Shown here: in pieces, positions 1 to 9,300 of the stretch
How positions within the stretch are numbered: the stretch's first letter is position 1
Layout of the letters: every line of letters begins with the position of its first letter
NCBI GenBank assembly: GCA_035651635.1
Contig: DASRFK010000097.1
Span: forward strand, 1 to 64,000
DNA: 64,000 nucleotides
From: JANXQE01 sp035651635
GTDB taxonomy: Bacteria; Verrucomicrobiota; Verrucomicrobiia; Limisphaerales; UBA8199
Direction of reading: 5' to 3'
Notes under the pieces: model-generated
Seen by the model: the letters and a program-made list of their open reading frames with translations, nothing else
Databases searched by the model: none
What the model was told of the DNA's origin: nothing
Position numbers and translations under genes: made by a program

Positions 1-220
1 CCGGCGCGCGGACTTGCAGTCCGCAGAAACGCCAGAACTGAACGTGGCGCAAGAAAAGGGTTTTGTGTCAGCCTGTAATCGACCGTTGCTGCGGGCAGAA
101 TGTCGGCGCCCCGGCGCGCGGACTTGCAGTCCGCAGAAACGCCAGAACTGAATGTGGCGCAAGAAAAGGGCTTGTGTCAGCCGCTGATCGACCGTTGCTG
201 CGGGCAGAATGCCCGCGCGC
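1..220. repeat. Two tandem ~110 bp units of a GC-rich hairpin repeat
   Basis: Positions 1-110 and 111-220 are near-identical direct copies. Each starts with GGCGCGCGGACTTGCAGTCC, whose arms GCGGACT/AGTCCGC form a hairpin. Each ends with a related inverted half, CGTTGCTGCGGGCAGAATG. Single or partial copies occur at 6272-6302, 51551-51576 and 56549-56580. This is a REP-like intergenic element. No gene is visible before the cbiM start. Confidence 0.85.
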
Positions 221-320
221 CGGCGGCGGTATCATCGGCCCTTCATTCCGCGGTTGCGCAGAGGGCCTTTCCCCGGGTATGTTGCTGTCCTGCGAGCGGG
301 AACCCGCGGGACACAACAAA

Positions 321-1277
321 ATGCATTTGCCGGACGGTTTTCTGGACGCCAAAACTGCGCTGCTCTCTTCGGGGGTGGCAGCCGCGGGGGTGGGCCTGGC
401 TTTGCGCCAGGTTGGCGCTTCCCTCGAGCCGCGCCGGATGCCCATGCTCGGTCTTGGGGCGGCATTTGTCTTTGCTGCCCAAATGCTCAATTTTCCGATT
501 GCGGGTGGAACCTCGGGCCACCTTGTGGGAGGCGTTCTGATCGCCATCCTGCTGGGGCCCAACGCGGCCATCCTCGTAATGACCTGCGTGTTGATGGTCC
601 AATGCCTCATGTTTGCCGATGGCGGGCTGATGGCATTAGGAGCCAATGTGTTTAATATGGGCTTGGTCAACGTGTGCGGCGGTTATTTCGTCTTCCGGCT
701 TCTCCAAAGTGTGTTCCGAATGGGACAACAACGGTCGGCGGTTTTTGCTGCGGCGTTTGCCGGCTGGTTCGGGACTGTCCTGGCTTCAATTTTTTGTGCC
801 GGCGAACTGGCGTTGTCCAATACGGTACCGTGGTCCATTGCGCTCCCTGCGATGGCTAACGTTCACATGATTATCGGTCTTGGGGAAGGATTGGCAACCG
901 GTCTGATCTTGCTGGCGGTGTTGCGGGCCAGGCCGGAGTTAGTTGCCGTGCAGCAAGCACCCCGGCTCCGGTTTGGCTCCGGTGCAATTGGCTACGGGCT
1001 GTTGATTTGTTTGGGCCTCGCCGTGTTCGTGGCACCCTTTGCTTGTCCGTGGCCCGACGGCCTGGAGGCCTTTGGCCGGCGCCTGGGCCTGCCTGCGCGA
1101 TCTATCTCGGCGCCTTTGGCTGATTATCATTTTCCGCTCGTTGGCTCGCCCATTGCCGCGACAGCCATTGCCGGGGCGGTCGGAACCCTGCTAGCCTTTG
1201 TTGCCGCCTATGCGCTGGCGCGCGTTTTGGTCCCCATCTTAGGTCCGTCAAAGAAGGATGCATCCGCCGGACACTGA
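321..1277 (+). CDS. cbiM: Cobalt/nickel ECF transporter S component CbiM with fused PDGLE (CbiN-like) domain
   Basis: This is the substrate-binding membrane component of an energy-coupling-factor importer for Co2+ or Ni2+. The 318-residue protein begins MHLPDGFL. In CbiM/NikM the His at position 2 coordinates the metal, so the ATG at 321 is chosen over longer in-frame starts. A GGTSGHLVGG motif and about seven hydrophobic segments fit CbiM (residues ~1-220). After a linker, the C-terminal ~90 residues carry the PDGLE motif and a final membrane helix, equivalent to CbiN. The stop overlaps the cbiQ start by 20 bases. No cobalamin riboswitch was recognised in the 320 bases upstream. Metal specificity (Co or Ni) cannot be told from sequence. 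Confidence 0.93.
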   Translation: MHLPDGFLDAKTALLSSGVAAAGVGLALRQVGASLEPRRMPMLGLGAAFVFAAQMLNFPIAGGTSGHLVGGVLIAILLGPNAAILVMTCVLMVQCLMFADGGLMALGANVFNMGLVNVCGGYFVFRLLQSVFRMGQQRSAVFAAAFAGWFGTVLASIFCAGELALSNTVPWSIALPAMANVHMIIGLGEGLATGLILLAVLRARPELVAVQQAPRLRFGSGAIGYGLLICLGLAVFVAPFACPWPDGLEAFGRRLGLPARSISAPLADYHFPLVGSPIAATAIAGAVGTLLAFVAAYALARVLVPILGPSKKDASAGH

Positions 1278-1863
1278 ACGGCAGTCGCGCTCGCCGATGC
1301 ACCAGGCGGCTCCGGGTATAAAACTGGTGGCGGCGGTTCTCCTCGTGACCTTTACCGCCTTGTTGCCGCGTCACCTGACCTGGTTGTACCTCGTTCCCAC
1401 GGTAATCTTATTGGTGCTTTGGCCTGTGTGCCGCATGCCGATAATTTACGGCCTCAGACGATTGCTGGTGGCTGAGCTTTTCATCGTGGGGATCGGACTG
1501 CTGACTTTGCTGCATCCAACCGCCGCGCCGCTCTTTCTCTCGGCACTGGTCAAAAGCAACCTGTGTGTGCTGGCGATGTTACTGCTGACTTGGACGACCC
1601 CCTTTCAGCAAGTGCTTCAGCAATTGCGTCGCTGGTATTTCCCCACAGTGATGCTAAGCACGCTGGCGTTGATGTGTCGCTACATGCCCGTGCTGGGCGA
1701 AGAAACGCGGCGCATGACCCGCGCGCGGGCCAGTCGAACCTTTTCGAGCAAACGCGTGGTTAGCTGGCAAAATGTGGCGCTGATCATCGGCCAACTCTTC
1801 GTCCGCAGCGCCGACCGCGCCGAACGGATTTACCTGGCGATGTGCGCCCGGGGCTGGAAATGA
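1258..1863 (+). CDS. cbiQ: ECF transporter transmembrane T component CbiQ
   Basis: CbiQ is the transmembrane coupling subunit that links the S component CbiM to the CbiO ATPase. The 201-residue protein has several hydrophobic helices in the first ~110 residues. Two Ala-Arg coupling motifs follow: RARASR near residue 160 and CARG at the extreme C-terminus, which in this family contact the ATPase. It is somewhat shorter than usual because it ends (ARGWK) right after the second motif. The start overlaps cbiM and the stop overlaps the cbiO start in an ATGA, so translation is probably coupled. Confidence 0.9.
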   Translation: MHPPDTERQSRSPMHQAAPGIKLVAAVLLVTFTALLPRHLTWLYLVPTVILLVLWPVCRMPIIYGLRRLLVAELFIVGIGLLTLLHPTAAPLFLSALVKSNLCVLAMLLLTWTTPFQQVLQQLRRWYFPTVMLSTLALMCRYMPVLGEETRRMTRARASRTFSSKRVVSWQNVALIIGQLFVRSADRAERIYLAMCARGWK

Positions 1864-2633
1864 AGGCTGCCCTCGAGGTCCGCAATCTCTCTTATCGTTA
1901 TCCGCAGAATGGGAGATTGGCTTTGGATCAGATTTCCTTTTCGGTTGCGGAAGAGGAGTGCGTGGGTGTGCTGGGTCCCAATGGCGCCGGCAAATCGACC
2001 TTGCTGTTGCACCTGAATGCCTTGCTGCCCGAGCGAATTGTTTCCACCCCGGCGATTTGGATTTCCGGCGAGCCGATCGGTTCACATAACCTGCAGCTAA
2101 TTCGTCAGCGGGTCGGCCTGTTGTTCCAGGACCCGGACGACCAACTCATTTCCGCCACGGTGTTCGAAGACGTGGCCTTTGGCCCGCGGCAATTAGGGCT
2201 GGAAGGCCCGATCCTGGCGGCGTTGGTGCGGCAATGCCTGGGGCAGGTCGGCCTGGCGGGGTTCGAGGAGCGCCAGCCACATCGGCTCAGTCACGGCGAA
2301 AAGCGCAGGGTCTGCCTGGCGGGTGTGCTGGCCTGCAAACCATCACTGCTGGTGTTGGATGAACCAACCAGTGACCTGGACCCGCGCGGGCGCCGCGAGT
2401 TCAAGAGCTTATTGCAAACATTGCCCGGAGCCAAAATCATCGCCACGCATGACCTGGAACTGGTGGTGGATTTATGCGCGCGCGTGGTCGTGCTGGATGA
2501 AGGCAAGATCGTCGCCCAGGGACCGACGGTGCCCTTGCTCTCGGATGAGCCGTTGATGCTGGCTCATGGTCTGGAGAAGCCACACAGCCTGCTCCACCGG
2601 CACCCGCATGGACCCGGGATGCCGCTGCGTTAG
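1860..2633 (+). CDS. cbiO: ECF transporter ATP-binding protein CbiO
   Basis: This is the ATPase of the cobalt/nickel ECF importer. The 257-residue protein has Walker A GPNGAGKST, Q-loop FQDPDDQL, a signature LSHGEKRR, Walker B LLVLDEPTSDLDP and the switch His in ATHDLE. FQDPDDQL is typical of ECF ATPases. The start at 1860 is chosen because it forms the ATGA overlap with cbiQ and places MKAALEVRNLSY at the N-terminus; an in-frame ATG at 1842 is possible. Only one ATPase gene is present, so a homodimer is expected, as in CbiMNQO systems. The C-terminus is His-rich (HSLLHRHPHGPG), possibly metal-binding. Confidence 0.93.
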   Translation: MKAALEVRNLSYRYPQNGRLALDQISFSVAEEECVGVLGPNGAGKSTLLLHLNALLPERIVSTPAIWISGEPIGSHNLQLIRQRVGLLFQDPDDQLISATVFEDVAFGPRQLGLEGPILAALVRQCLGQVGLAGFEERQPHRLSHGEKRRVCLAGVLACKPSLLVLDEPTSDLDPRGRREFKSLLQTLPGAKIIATHDLELVVDLCARVVVLDEGKIVAQGPTVPLLSDEPLMLAHGLEKPHSLLHRHPHGPGMPLR

Positions 2634-2716
2634 AAACCGCCGGTAAGTCGCAAGAGTGTGACTTATAGGCGACGAACACCGCGATCCGGAAAGTGACAGT
2701 TGTGTGACACTTTTGC

Positions 2717-2745
2717 TTGACGAATTTGCGCGTTGGCGAGATACG
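2717..2745 (+). promoter_or_regulatory. Candidate sigma-70-type promoter
   Basis: TTGACG (2717-2722) and GATACG (2740-2745) are separated by 17 bases and lie about 24 bases before the ATG at 2769. The -10 box is weak. This is an inference from spacing and consensus only. Confidence 0.35.
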
Positions 2746-2768
2746 GTTAGCAGCGCGATGTCCCGGCC

Positions 2769-3206
2769 ATGATAAACCAACGCTACTGTCCTTTTTGCAA
2801 AACCCCAGCTGCCACCGGTTGCCAGCATTTGGCTTTAGCCACCGAAGGCCGTGATTTTGTCCGCCGCTGTATTGAGCTATGCCAAGGGGAGCAGGTCTGG
2901 CGATTGCTCTGTCAGCAGCGCCACCAGCAAACGGTCGGTGGCTGGAGTCCTGCTCATGCTGATTTCACCTGGCTGGAAACGGCCTTTTGCGAGGAGTTCC
3001 TGCAGCACCTGACCTGGTTCGGCGGAATGGACCACGAATGGCGCAGCGGGCCGCGCGTCGACCAAGGCGGATTCTGGGTCTTGCTGTGGTCAAAGAATCC
3101 GCGCCAATTGTGGTGGGAATTACGGGAAGAAATCGAAAGCGAATGTGCCCTGCCTCAGGCAACTCCGGAAACACCGCCCTGGTTGATTTGGCTAAACCCC
3201 AAATAG
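2769..3206 (+). CDS. Hypothetical protein with N-terminal zinc-ribbon-like CPFC...C.H motif
   Basis: This is a 145-residue soluble protein of unknown function. The N-terminus has CPFC (residues ~7-10), followed by a Cys and a His (TGCQH), a pattern that could bind zinc. The rest is rich in Trp and acidic residues (VWRLLC, DFTWLETAF, FWVLLWS, LWWELREEIE). There is no signal peptide or membrane helix. It stands alone behind a candidate promoter, downstream of cbiO but separated by 135 bases. The family was not recognised; a nucleic-acid or protein-binding role is only a guess from the ribbon. Confidence 0.65.
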   Translation: MINQRYCPFCKTPAATGCQHLALATEGRDFVRRCIELCQGEQVWRLLCQQRHQQTVGGWSPAHADFTWLETAFCEEFLQHLTWFGGMDHEWRSGPRVDQGGFWVLLWSKNPRQLWWELREEIESECALPQATPETPPWLIWLNPK

Positions 3207-3273
3207 CCGGCCGGCCATACCGCGAATGCTGGTCTTGAGCCTTCGGGCGCGGACCGGATTCCTTGCTCGAATT

Positions 3274-3453
3274 TTAATCGGAGGTGACGACCTCGACCTT
3301 CCCAGGCAGCGGTTCGAGGTCATAAAAGCGTCTCCATTTTCCGTAGCAATCCTGATACGCCATGCACTGAATGCCTTCGGTCTCGACCAATACGGCTTTG
3401 TGCTCGCTAGCCCGATTTGCTTCTTCCTCAAGAAGCTCGCGCTTTTCATTCAT
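3274..3453 (-). CDS. Small acidic hypothetical protein (59 residues)
   Basis: Reading the minus strand from ATG at 3453 to TAA at 3274 gives 59 residues beginning MNEKRELLEEEANRASEHKA and ending EVVTSD. The composition looks like a real protein: an acidic amphipathic N-terminal helix, then an aromatic stretch (CYGKWRRFYDLEPLP) and a short beta-like tail. No stop interrupts it and a stop precedes the ATG. A GGG run lies right before the ATG and a GAGGG about 13 bases upstream, so the ribosome site is not ideal. Plus-strand and other minus-strand frames here give low-complexity products. Function unknown. Confidence 0.5.
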   Translation of the reverse strand: MNEKRELLEEEANRASEHKAVLVETEGIQCMAYQDCYGKWRRFYDLEPLPGKVEVVTSD

Positions 3454-3638
3454 ACCCTTTCAGTAACCCTCAAGGCAAAGCTCGACTCTCCCTATTTTGC
3501 CAATTTCCTAGCCACCTTGCGGCGCCTTTGCACTGCTGACTGTGACAGGCCTTCGGCGGGTGACCCCCAATTCCTTACAGGTGAGCTCTTTCGGTGGACG
3601 AACTGGGAATTCATTGGAACCGCCGATCAAATTAATTC

Positions 3639-3765
3639 AAGAGCGTGTTTTAGAATTCGGTTTGGAGTCCCGCCTTCAGGCGGTTTAGGCGCTGGGCCGC
3701 CTAAAGGCGGGGACTCCGAACCCCATACGCCCACGCCCAAGTCGGTATTTTTAAGACACACTCTA
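3639..3765. repeat. MITE-like element, copy A
   Basis: The ends are imperfect terminal inverted repeats: AGAGCGTGTTTTAGAATTCGG on the left and, on the opposite strand, AGAGTGTGTCTTAAAAATACC on the right. The core holds mirrored GGAGTCCCGCC...GGCGGGGACTCC arms. A larger copy in inverted orientation lies at 29562-29817. There is no coding capacity, and the end sequences resemble those of small non-autonomous transposons. The gap 3207-3773 otherwise holds the 59-residue ORF. Confidence 0.65.
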
Positions 3766-3773
3766 AGAGCCGT

Positions 3774-5936
3774 TCATTGCATCTGAAGTTGTTCAATAAG
3801 CGTGTCCACGAGGTTGGTCTCAGGAGTTTTCTCGCGCAGGAAAGCAAAGAGTGAAGGGCGCCAGGGATCGAGTGCGAACACAACGCGGTTGGTAAACCCG
3901 AGGTACGTTTGAGCGCGCAAATCGTACACGTGAGCGGCCTGGCGGAGCAGGGCTTCGGTTCTTACAGGTTGCTCCAGGGACTGGTTGCCGCCGGCTTGTT
4001 TCAACTCTTCGCTCATTTGGTATTCGAGGTTGCGTTCGATGGCGACCAATCGCCCCGAGCGGATGCGGAAGCGATGGACGCGCGCGCGTGTGGCGGTTGG
4101 GACAATGATCTCGGATGGCACCTCCGCTAATTGTCGCTTCAGCCAGCCGAGCCAAGCCGAGTTGGAGGCCGGTTTCAACCGTTCGGCCAGATAGTCGCGG
4201 CTTTGGGCTTGCGTGTTTGACAACGCAGCCCCGTCGGCGAGTGCGATACACCCGCCGCTCGCAAGGTCAGGCGACAACGAGGTTTTCTCAGGACGGAGTT
4301 TGCCGTGCTCGTCGAAAACTCCGGCGGGACCTTCCGCGAGAATTTGACTCGAACCCGGCTTGTGCGGACGGGTCGCAAACACTGAACGCAGCGCTTGCGA
4401 TTCTTTTTCTGAAATCGCCCACGAGTTCGCGAGCACCAGGATGGGGTTGCTTGTGGAAGTAAGCTTTCCCGCGGCCAGCTCGTCGGAAGAGACAAACTGA
4501 GGGCTGTAGCCAAGATCCTGGAGGCCTTTCAGCCAGGCGACGCGGGTTTTGGCCATTTGATTGTGCTCGGCTTCGAAACTCGAGAAACGGCGCAGCCAGG
4601 TCGAGCCATCGGCGGTAGACTCGATGAGCCAGTCCACCTGGATGCTCGGCTGCGAGTAATGGATGAAGATGGGATCGCGTGCGCGTGGCGCCCGCAGGAA
4701 CAGCCGGGCCAGCGGCGAGGTCATTTCCCGCAAGACAGGTTCCAGCGCTCTGGCCTTGGGTGTGAGCCGCCAGTCCGCGCTTTTCCAATCGAGACAATCT
4801 TCGCTCCACCAAACCAGGCAGCCGCGATCCCCTTCCAGCAACAGGTGCCAAAGGCGGCGTGCTGCCGGATTCGTTTCGGACTCGAACACCGTCGTGAGAA
4901 TAGGCTGGCCGGGCATGAACGAACCGAAAATCTCGCGCGCCCCAGCGATGTCGTACGGTTCGACCCAATCCAGAACCTGGGACAACCGCCACAGGTCATA
5001 ACCACCAAAAGCACTCGGCATTTGGGTTCCCTCGATGCCAACGGGTGTTTCCGGATCCACCTGGTGCGCAGCCTGGCGCAACTTTTCCAGCGCCCGGGCT
5101 AACGACAGATCCATGTACGTTCGAAAATCGGCCCAGGGCGCAAAATTCCAGCGAGTTGGGCTTTGGAGGGCATCGTGATAATCAAAATGAATTTGCTGCA
5201 CCTTTCGCCAGTCGGTTTGGCCTGGCGCCAAGGCGTCGGCCGTGGCCATGCGGTTTTTGATTTGGTCCGTCGTGAACGGCTTGACCTGCGACCAGGAGTC
5301 AAAGTGAGTTTCCCACTCGGCGTTGAGCGCGGCGAGGCTGGCGTACTGGGTTTTAAGCCACGACCGAAACTCCTCCAGGGCGATTGGACTGAAATCATAG
5401 TCGAAGGGGTTGGCTGAAATTGTGGTGGAGAGTTCGTCGCGAATATTCAATGCCAAAGGTCGGTTCGCTTTATTTTTGGTGACTATCCTGCGAACGGTTT
5501 CACTCGATGAATTAAGCCAGTTTGGATCGTTCAAACAGTAGTCACGAACCAACTCCGATTCCGGCCGCCCGTTGCGCGCCCAGTCCGTGACGAATTTGTC
5601 CCAATCTTGAACGGATGAATTGAACTTCAGGCACAACCCTCGATTGACCATGTTTTCGACGTAGTAGGGGAAATGGTTATCGACTAAAGGTCGAGGATCA
5701 GCCTCGCCGTAGACCATGGCCGTGTTGATTCCCATTTCACGCAAACGCTGGAAGAACAAGGGCAGCTTTTCGGGCGTTCGATAAGCAGTGTCTCCCACCC
5801 ACATGATGGTGTGATACTCGCTCCAGGGCCGAAGGGCGGAGGTTGATTCCGCGAAACCGGAGTTTTCGGTGCTAGCGAGCAAGCAGGAAAATGTGAGGAT
5901 GATGGATTTGAAACCAAAAGAACACCGGGCGCGCAT
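3774..5936 (-). CDS. Exported GH42-like (beta-galactosidase-like) TIM-barrel protein
   Basis: The 720-residue protein has an N-terminal signal peptide (hydrophobic IILTFSCLLAS, residues ~11-22). Residues ~40-330 look like a glycoside hydrolase TIM barrel of the GH42 type: WVGDTAYRTPEKLPLFF at the first strand and EEFRSWLKTQYASLAALNAEW (~189-208), a stretch very typical of GH42. Glu168 (in RDELS) and Glu302 (in GIEGTQ) are candidate catalytic acids, not proven. The C-terminal ~400 residues may hold the trimerisation-like and accessory beta domains. Likely role: periplasmic or secreted degradation of a beta-linked sugar polymer. It is transcribed alone; its 3' end abuts repeat copy A. Confidence 0.65.
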   Translation of the reverse strand: MRARCSFGFKSIILTFSCLLASTENSGFAESTSALRPWSEYHTIMWVGDTAYRTPEKLPLFFQRLREMGINTAMVYGEADPRPLVDNHFPYYVENMVNRGLCLKFNSSVQDWDKFVTDWARNGRPESELVRDYCLNDPNWLNSSSETVRRIVTKNKANRPLALNIRDELSTTISANPFDYDFSPIALEEFRSWLKTQYASLAALNAEWETHFDSWSQVKPFTTDQIKNRMATADALAPGQTDWRKVQQIHFDYHDALQSPTRWNFAPWADFRTYMDLSLARALEKLRQAAHQVDPETPVGIEGTQMPSAFGGYDLWRLSQVLDWVEPYDIAGAREIFGSFMPGQPILTTVFESETNPAARRLWHLLLEGDRGCLVWWSEDCLDWKSADWRLTPKARALEPVLREMTSPLARLFLRAPRARDPIFIHYSQPSIQVDWLIESTADGSTWLRRFSSFEAEHNQMAKTRVAWLKGLQDLGYSPQFVSSDELAAGKLTSTSNPILVLANSWAISEKESQALRSVFATRPHKPGSSQILAEGPAGVFDEHGKLRPEKTSLSPDLASGGCIALADGAALSNTQAQSRDYLAERLKPASNSAWLGWLKRQLAEVPSEIIVPTATRARVHRFRIRSGRLVAIERNLEYQMSEELKQAGGNQSLEQPVRTEALLRQAAHVYDLRAQTYLGFTNRVVFALDPWRPSLFAFLREKTPETNLVDTLIEQLQMQ

Positions 5937-6068
5937 GTGGTTTGCATAGAGTGAGAAGGAGTCTGGGTCAAGCTGCCGTGGATTGAACGCCTTCCAGCCA
6001 ATTCACCGACGGTTCTTATTGGCAGGCCAGTGCCGAATTCATATGCCGAAGGCATTACGTCCCCAGCC

Positions 6069-6142
6069 CGGGGTTGCGCGTGCTTTTTCGCGCAACCCCG
6101 AGTTAAAAGCGCAGCGGGTCAGTCAACCTCGAAGAGGTTGCG
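6069..6142. repeat. Palindromic intergenic repeat with two hairpins
   Basis: A perfect 12-base stem (CGGGGTTGCGCG 6069-6080 / CGCGCAACCCCG 6089-6100) is followed by TCAACCTCGAAGAGGTTGCG (6123-6142), itself a 7-bp hairpin. The 20 bases at 6123-6142 recur exactly in reverse complement at 23235-23254. This fills most of the gap 5937-6342, in which no gene is seen. Confidence 0.75.
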
Positions 6143-6271
6143 TCTCAATCCCAGATATAGCGATCCGGAGAGGTTGCCTCGCGCGAACGCAAAGAACGCA
6201 AAAGAGGACGGACTACCGGGAGCGCGGAACCGGATTTAGGCGGAGAGAGGCTTTGCGTCAGGAGGTGCTCG

Positions 6272-6302
6272 TTCGTTGCTGCGGGCAGACGCGCCGTTCT
6301 GG
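6272..6302. repeat. Partial copy of the GC-rich REP-like hairpin repeat
   Basis: On the minus strand this reads GGCGCGTCTGCCCGCAGCAA, matching the second half of the units at 1-220 and the element at 56549-56580. The hairpin arm is incomplete here. Confidence 0.5.
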
Positions 6303-6342
6303 AAGATTGCAATGAGCCCGTCAAACCGGCACAATCTGTGAC

Positions 6343-9300
6343 ATGTTGGTGTCAAAGGCTCTGGGGCAGCGCGGGAGAAGGCTGTGGGGACTCGGAGCGG
6401 TAGTGATTCTTGCTTGTCTTCGGGTGCTGGCGGCCGGAAGCCAAATTGTCGGGGTCGCGCGCGAGAGCTTTGATTTGTGGCAAGCCGAGGAAAGAGCCGG
6501 CGAACAAAATCCCATTACTGCGATTCTGCAGTCCACCGAAGGTTATCTTTGGCTCGGCACTTACCATGGCCTGGTGCGCTTCGACGGAGTGCGCTCGGTG
6601 GTGTTCGATTCGGGTAATACACCCGGTCTTCAAAACGGTCTGATTACAAGTTTGTTCGAGAGCGCTGACGGAGTTTTATGGATTGGCCACGAAACCGGGC
6701 AGCTCACGCGATTTAGTGACGGCCACTTCGAGCCGGTTCAACTCAAGGAGACGTGGCCGGGAGGAACGATTGAGTCCATTACTGCCGACGAGGATGGCGC
6801 GCTTTGGTTACTGAACGATTCAGGAATGCTGTTTCGGCTGGCTGATGGCAAAACGGCCAGTGTCCCCGGTGGCGCTACCCCGACCCGCAAGGCGGCCCTG
6901 GCGCGCTCCAGGTCGGGTGAGCTATGGATTGTGTGTGGCGGCAAAGTATCGGTTTTAGAACACGGTCAAGTCAGGCCATGCGTGTTGGAAGGGGAAGCTG
7001 CGGGCGAATACTTCGAGCGAGTGCTGCCGGCTCAAGATGGCGGCGTTTGGATGCTGGGCAACCAACACCTGCGCAAATGGCGTGACGGTCGCTGGACCGC
7101 GGAGGTCCTGGGTTGCCCGCCAGCACCTGGGGCGGTCAGCACGTTGCTGGAGACCCGCTCGGGAGCGGTGTTGGCCGGGACGCTGCGCGAAGGGCTCTTT
7201 CTTTTCAACCCGAATGGCGAGACGTTCCATTTCAGTCGTACGAATGGGCTTTCCCACGATTGGGTGCGAGCCCTGTGCGAAGATCGCGAAGGGAATATCT
7301 GGGTCGGCACCGCGGCCGGGCTGGATGGGCTGAGAGCGCGGAAGGTGCAGATGCTCACCGCGCCGGATTTCTTCCAAGGCTGCGGCGTGCTCTCGTTCGC
7401 GCTCGCGGGCAATGACGCCGCGTGGATCGGCACCGAGGGTGCGGGTCTCTACCATTACCAGTCCGGCCGCTGGGCTGCATTCACGGAAAACAGCGGGATA
7501 TCCAACCTCTTTGTCTGGTCGGTGCTTGAGACCCGCGACAAACAACTGTTCATCGGAACATGGGGAGGCGGATTGTTTTTGAAACAAGGCGAACGGTTTG
7601 AATGCCCAGGGGTCTTGAGGCAGATCACAGCTCCGGTGGTTTCGCTCCACCAGGGCGCCCAGGGCGAACTTTGGATCGGAACCACCATCGGCCTGTACCG
7701 TTACCAGTCAGGCGAGGTGACACGCATTGCCGGGAAGGAGCGACTGTCCTTTCCTGATGTGCGAGCCATCGGTGAGACTCCCGACCGAACGCTGTGGCTT
7801 GGGTTATCCGGCGGGGGGCTGGCGCGGTTGCGCGGGGATTCAATCCAGCAGTATACCAAACGCGACGGGCTGGGCAGCGATTTCGTTATTTGCTTGTACG
7901 CCGATCCGGACGGAACCCTCTGGATTGGGACTTCGGATAACGGCCTGACTCGGTTGAAAGACGGGCGGTTTTTCAATTTGAGCTCGAAACAAGGATTGTC
8001 CAGTGCCGTAATCTGTCAGCTGGCGGAAGACGGGGCGGGCAATCTATGGATGGGCACTCACGCGGGCATCTTGCGGGCGAGCAAAGCCGATCTGAATCGT
8101 TGCGCCGACGGAGATATTTCCTCGGTTCACTGCTTCGGCTATGGCAAGGCCGAAGGACTGGCCAGCCTGACTTGCTCCGGCGGTTTTCACCCAGGCTCCG
8201 CGCGGTCCACCGATGGCCGGATTTGGTTGCCCACGACCAAAGGCCTGGCAATCGTCGATCCGGCCAGTGTGAGGACCAACAACGCCGTTCCGCCAGTGGT
8301 CATCGAGGAAATGCTGGCGGATGGCGCGCCTGTCGACCTGCACCCAAATGGCAGCAGAATGCCAAACAAACACGACCGCTCGGCGGTCGTCGAAATTGGA
8401 CCGGGAAAGCAGAAATTTGAGGTTCGCTATACGGGTCTGAGTTTCAGCTCGCCGGACAAAGTGCGATTTCAATACCGGCTGAGGGGCCTGGAAGAGCAGT
8501 GGATTGACGCGGGCACGAAGCGGGTGGCTGAATACAGTTATTTGCGTCCGGGCCGCTACCGTTTTCAGGTCATCGCCTGCAACAATGATGGTTTGTGGAA
8601 CGAGCACGGCGCGTCGTTGGCTTTTTCGGTTCTGCCGTATTTCTGGCAAACGTGGTGGTTCCAGGCTTCTTCCGGGAGCTCGGTTGCCGCGGTGCTGGCC
8701 GGGGCCGTGTTCTGGGGCGGCCGCCGCCGCGTGCGGCGCAAACTGGAATTATCCGAACGCCAGCGGGCCCTAGAGCGCGAGCGGGCGCGCATCGCCCGTG
8801 ACATCCATGATGATTTGGGCGCCAGCCTGACCCGGATCACCATGTTGAGTCAGTCCGTGCGCGCGGAGTTGGACTCCGGAACACCTGCAACCGCCGACGT
8901 CGATCAGATTTACAGCACCGCACGCGAGCTGACTCGCGCGATGGACGAAATCGTGTGGGCGGTTAATCCCCGGCACGACACGCTGGACAGCCTGGTGACG
9001 TACCTGGGCCGTTTTGCGCAGCAGTTCCTGAGCAGCGCGGGCATTCGCTTCCGGCAGGATGTGCCGGTTTTCTTGCCGAGCTGGGCTTTAACTTCCGAGG
9101 TCCGGCACAATGTGTTTCTGGCCTTGAAAGAGGCCTTGCATAACGTGGTCAAACACGCAGCGGCAACGGAGGTCCGTATTTCGCTTCAGCTGGAGCCTGA
9201 TGGTTTTGTGCTGCTGGTCGTGGATAACGGACGGGGATTTGCCCTTGACTCCTCAGCCGGAGCGGGCGTTCAGAATCGTACGGAGGGACGGTTCAGCACG

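Noticed and set aside
63..320. N-terminal extension of CbiM
   Set aside because: It reads through the tandem repeat and would move the metal-binding His2 of MHLPDGFL away from the N-terminus.
3226..3786. Plus-strand open frame of 186 codons
   Set aside because: It runs through the MITE-like repeat and opposite the 59-residue ORF; composition is not protein-like.
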